32,245 nucleotides of DNA from Vicinamibacterales bacterium (GTDB lineage: Bacteria; Acidobacteriota; Vicinamibacteria; Vicinamibacterales; CAVVIG01), in NCBI GenBank assembly GCA_025450765.1, contig JANWLS010000124.1, positions 1-32,245 of the forward strand, written 5' to 3'. Below, piece by piece: positions 31,701-32,245 of this stretch; the stretch's first letter is position 1; each line of letters opens with the position of its first letter. Made by a program: the position numbers and the translations under genes. The notes beneath the pieces are model-generated. The model had not been told where the DNA came from. It did not search any database and saw only the letters and a list, made by a program, of their open reading frames with translations.

Positions 31701-32245
<545 letters not shown>

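Overview
The window is about 67-70% GC bacterial chromosome with tightly packed, mostly housekeeping genes. LptD, SecDF/YajC, RmlB, an M20 peptidase, a membrane pyrophosphatase and a Y1-type REP-associated transposase point to a Gram-negative, outer-membrane-bearing bacterium. The mix of genes and the GTG/TTG starts would suit Acidobacteriota (possibly Vicinamibacteria). That placement is an inference from gene content, not something the sequence proves.

Left part (1-7038). On the minus strand are the N-terminal half of a membrane pyrophosphatase (hppA, cut by the window edge), a DUF502 membrane protein, and the classic tgt-yajC-secD-secF order (queuosine tRNA modification plus the accessory Sec translocon). 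Divergent from tgt is ddl (D-Ala-D-Ala ligase). A hairpin-bearing repeat lies between hppA and the DUF502 gene; an expanded copy lies at 21538.

Microprotein locus (7039-7660). A strong sigma70-like promoter, two similar hairpins and two tiny genes of 15 and 17 codons encode nearly identical, extremely basic peptides (MAKKAAGKKKGAKKR and MAKKAKGGKKKAGAKKR). A textbook intrinsic terminator follows. This is the most unusual non-housekeeping part of the window.

Middle (7660-21539). On the minus strand a HEAT-repeat/cyclophilin lipoprotein gene overlaps (ATGA) an enolase-superfamily MenC/N-acylamino-acid racemase gene. Divergent from these runs a long plus-strand series: deoxynucleoside kinase, accD, folC, lptD, rmlB, two SDR sugar epimerase/reductases, a fused polyprenol kinase-DUF92 protein (the two halves resemble plant VTE5 and VTE6) and a UbiA prenyltransferase. 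Fatty-acid and folate precursor genes pass into envelope genes and then an isoprenoid activation/transfer pair.

Right part (21540-32245). An orphan ECF sigma factor (minus), an Rv2578c/SplB-like radical SAM protein (plus), then on the minus strand a ClpA/ClpC-type AAA+ ATPase with altered pore loops, the membrane protease HtpX and an M20 peptidase. After these come a secreted proline-rich protein of unknown function, a decayed methyltransferase pseudogene, a small membrane peptide, a CaCA-type cation/H+ antiporter, a complete RAYT-type element with 25-bp inverted ends inserted exactly between convergent cax and thiC, and the C-terminal part of thiC (cut by the window edge).

Several genes (menC-like, deoxynucleoside kinase, accD, the 28152 gene, cax) have a -10-like box only 7-10 nt before the start codon and no Shine-Dalgarno, which suggests leaderless transcription is common here. 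No tRNA, rRNA, CRISPR array, integrase or prophage was seen.
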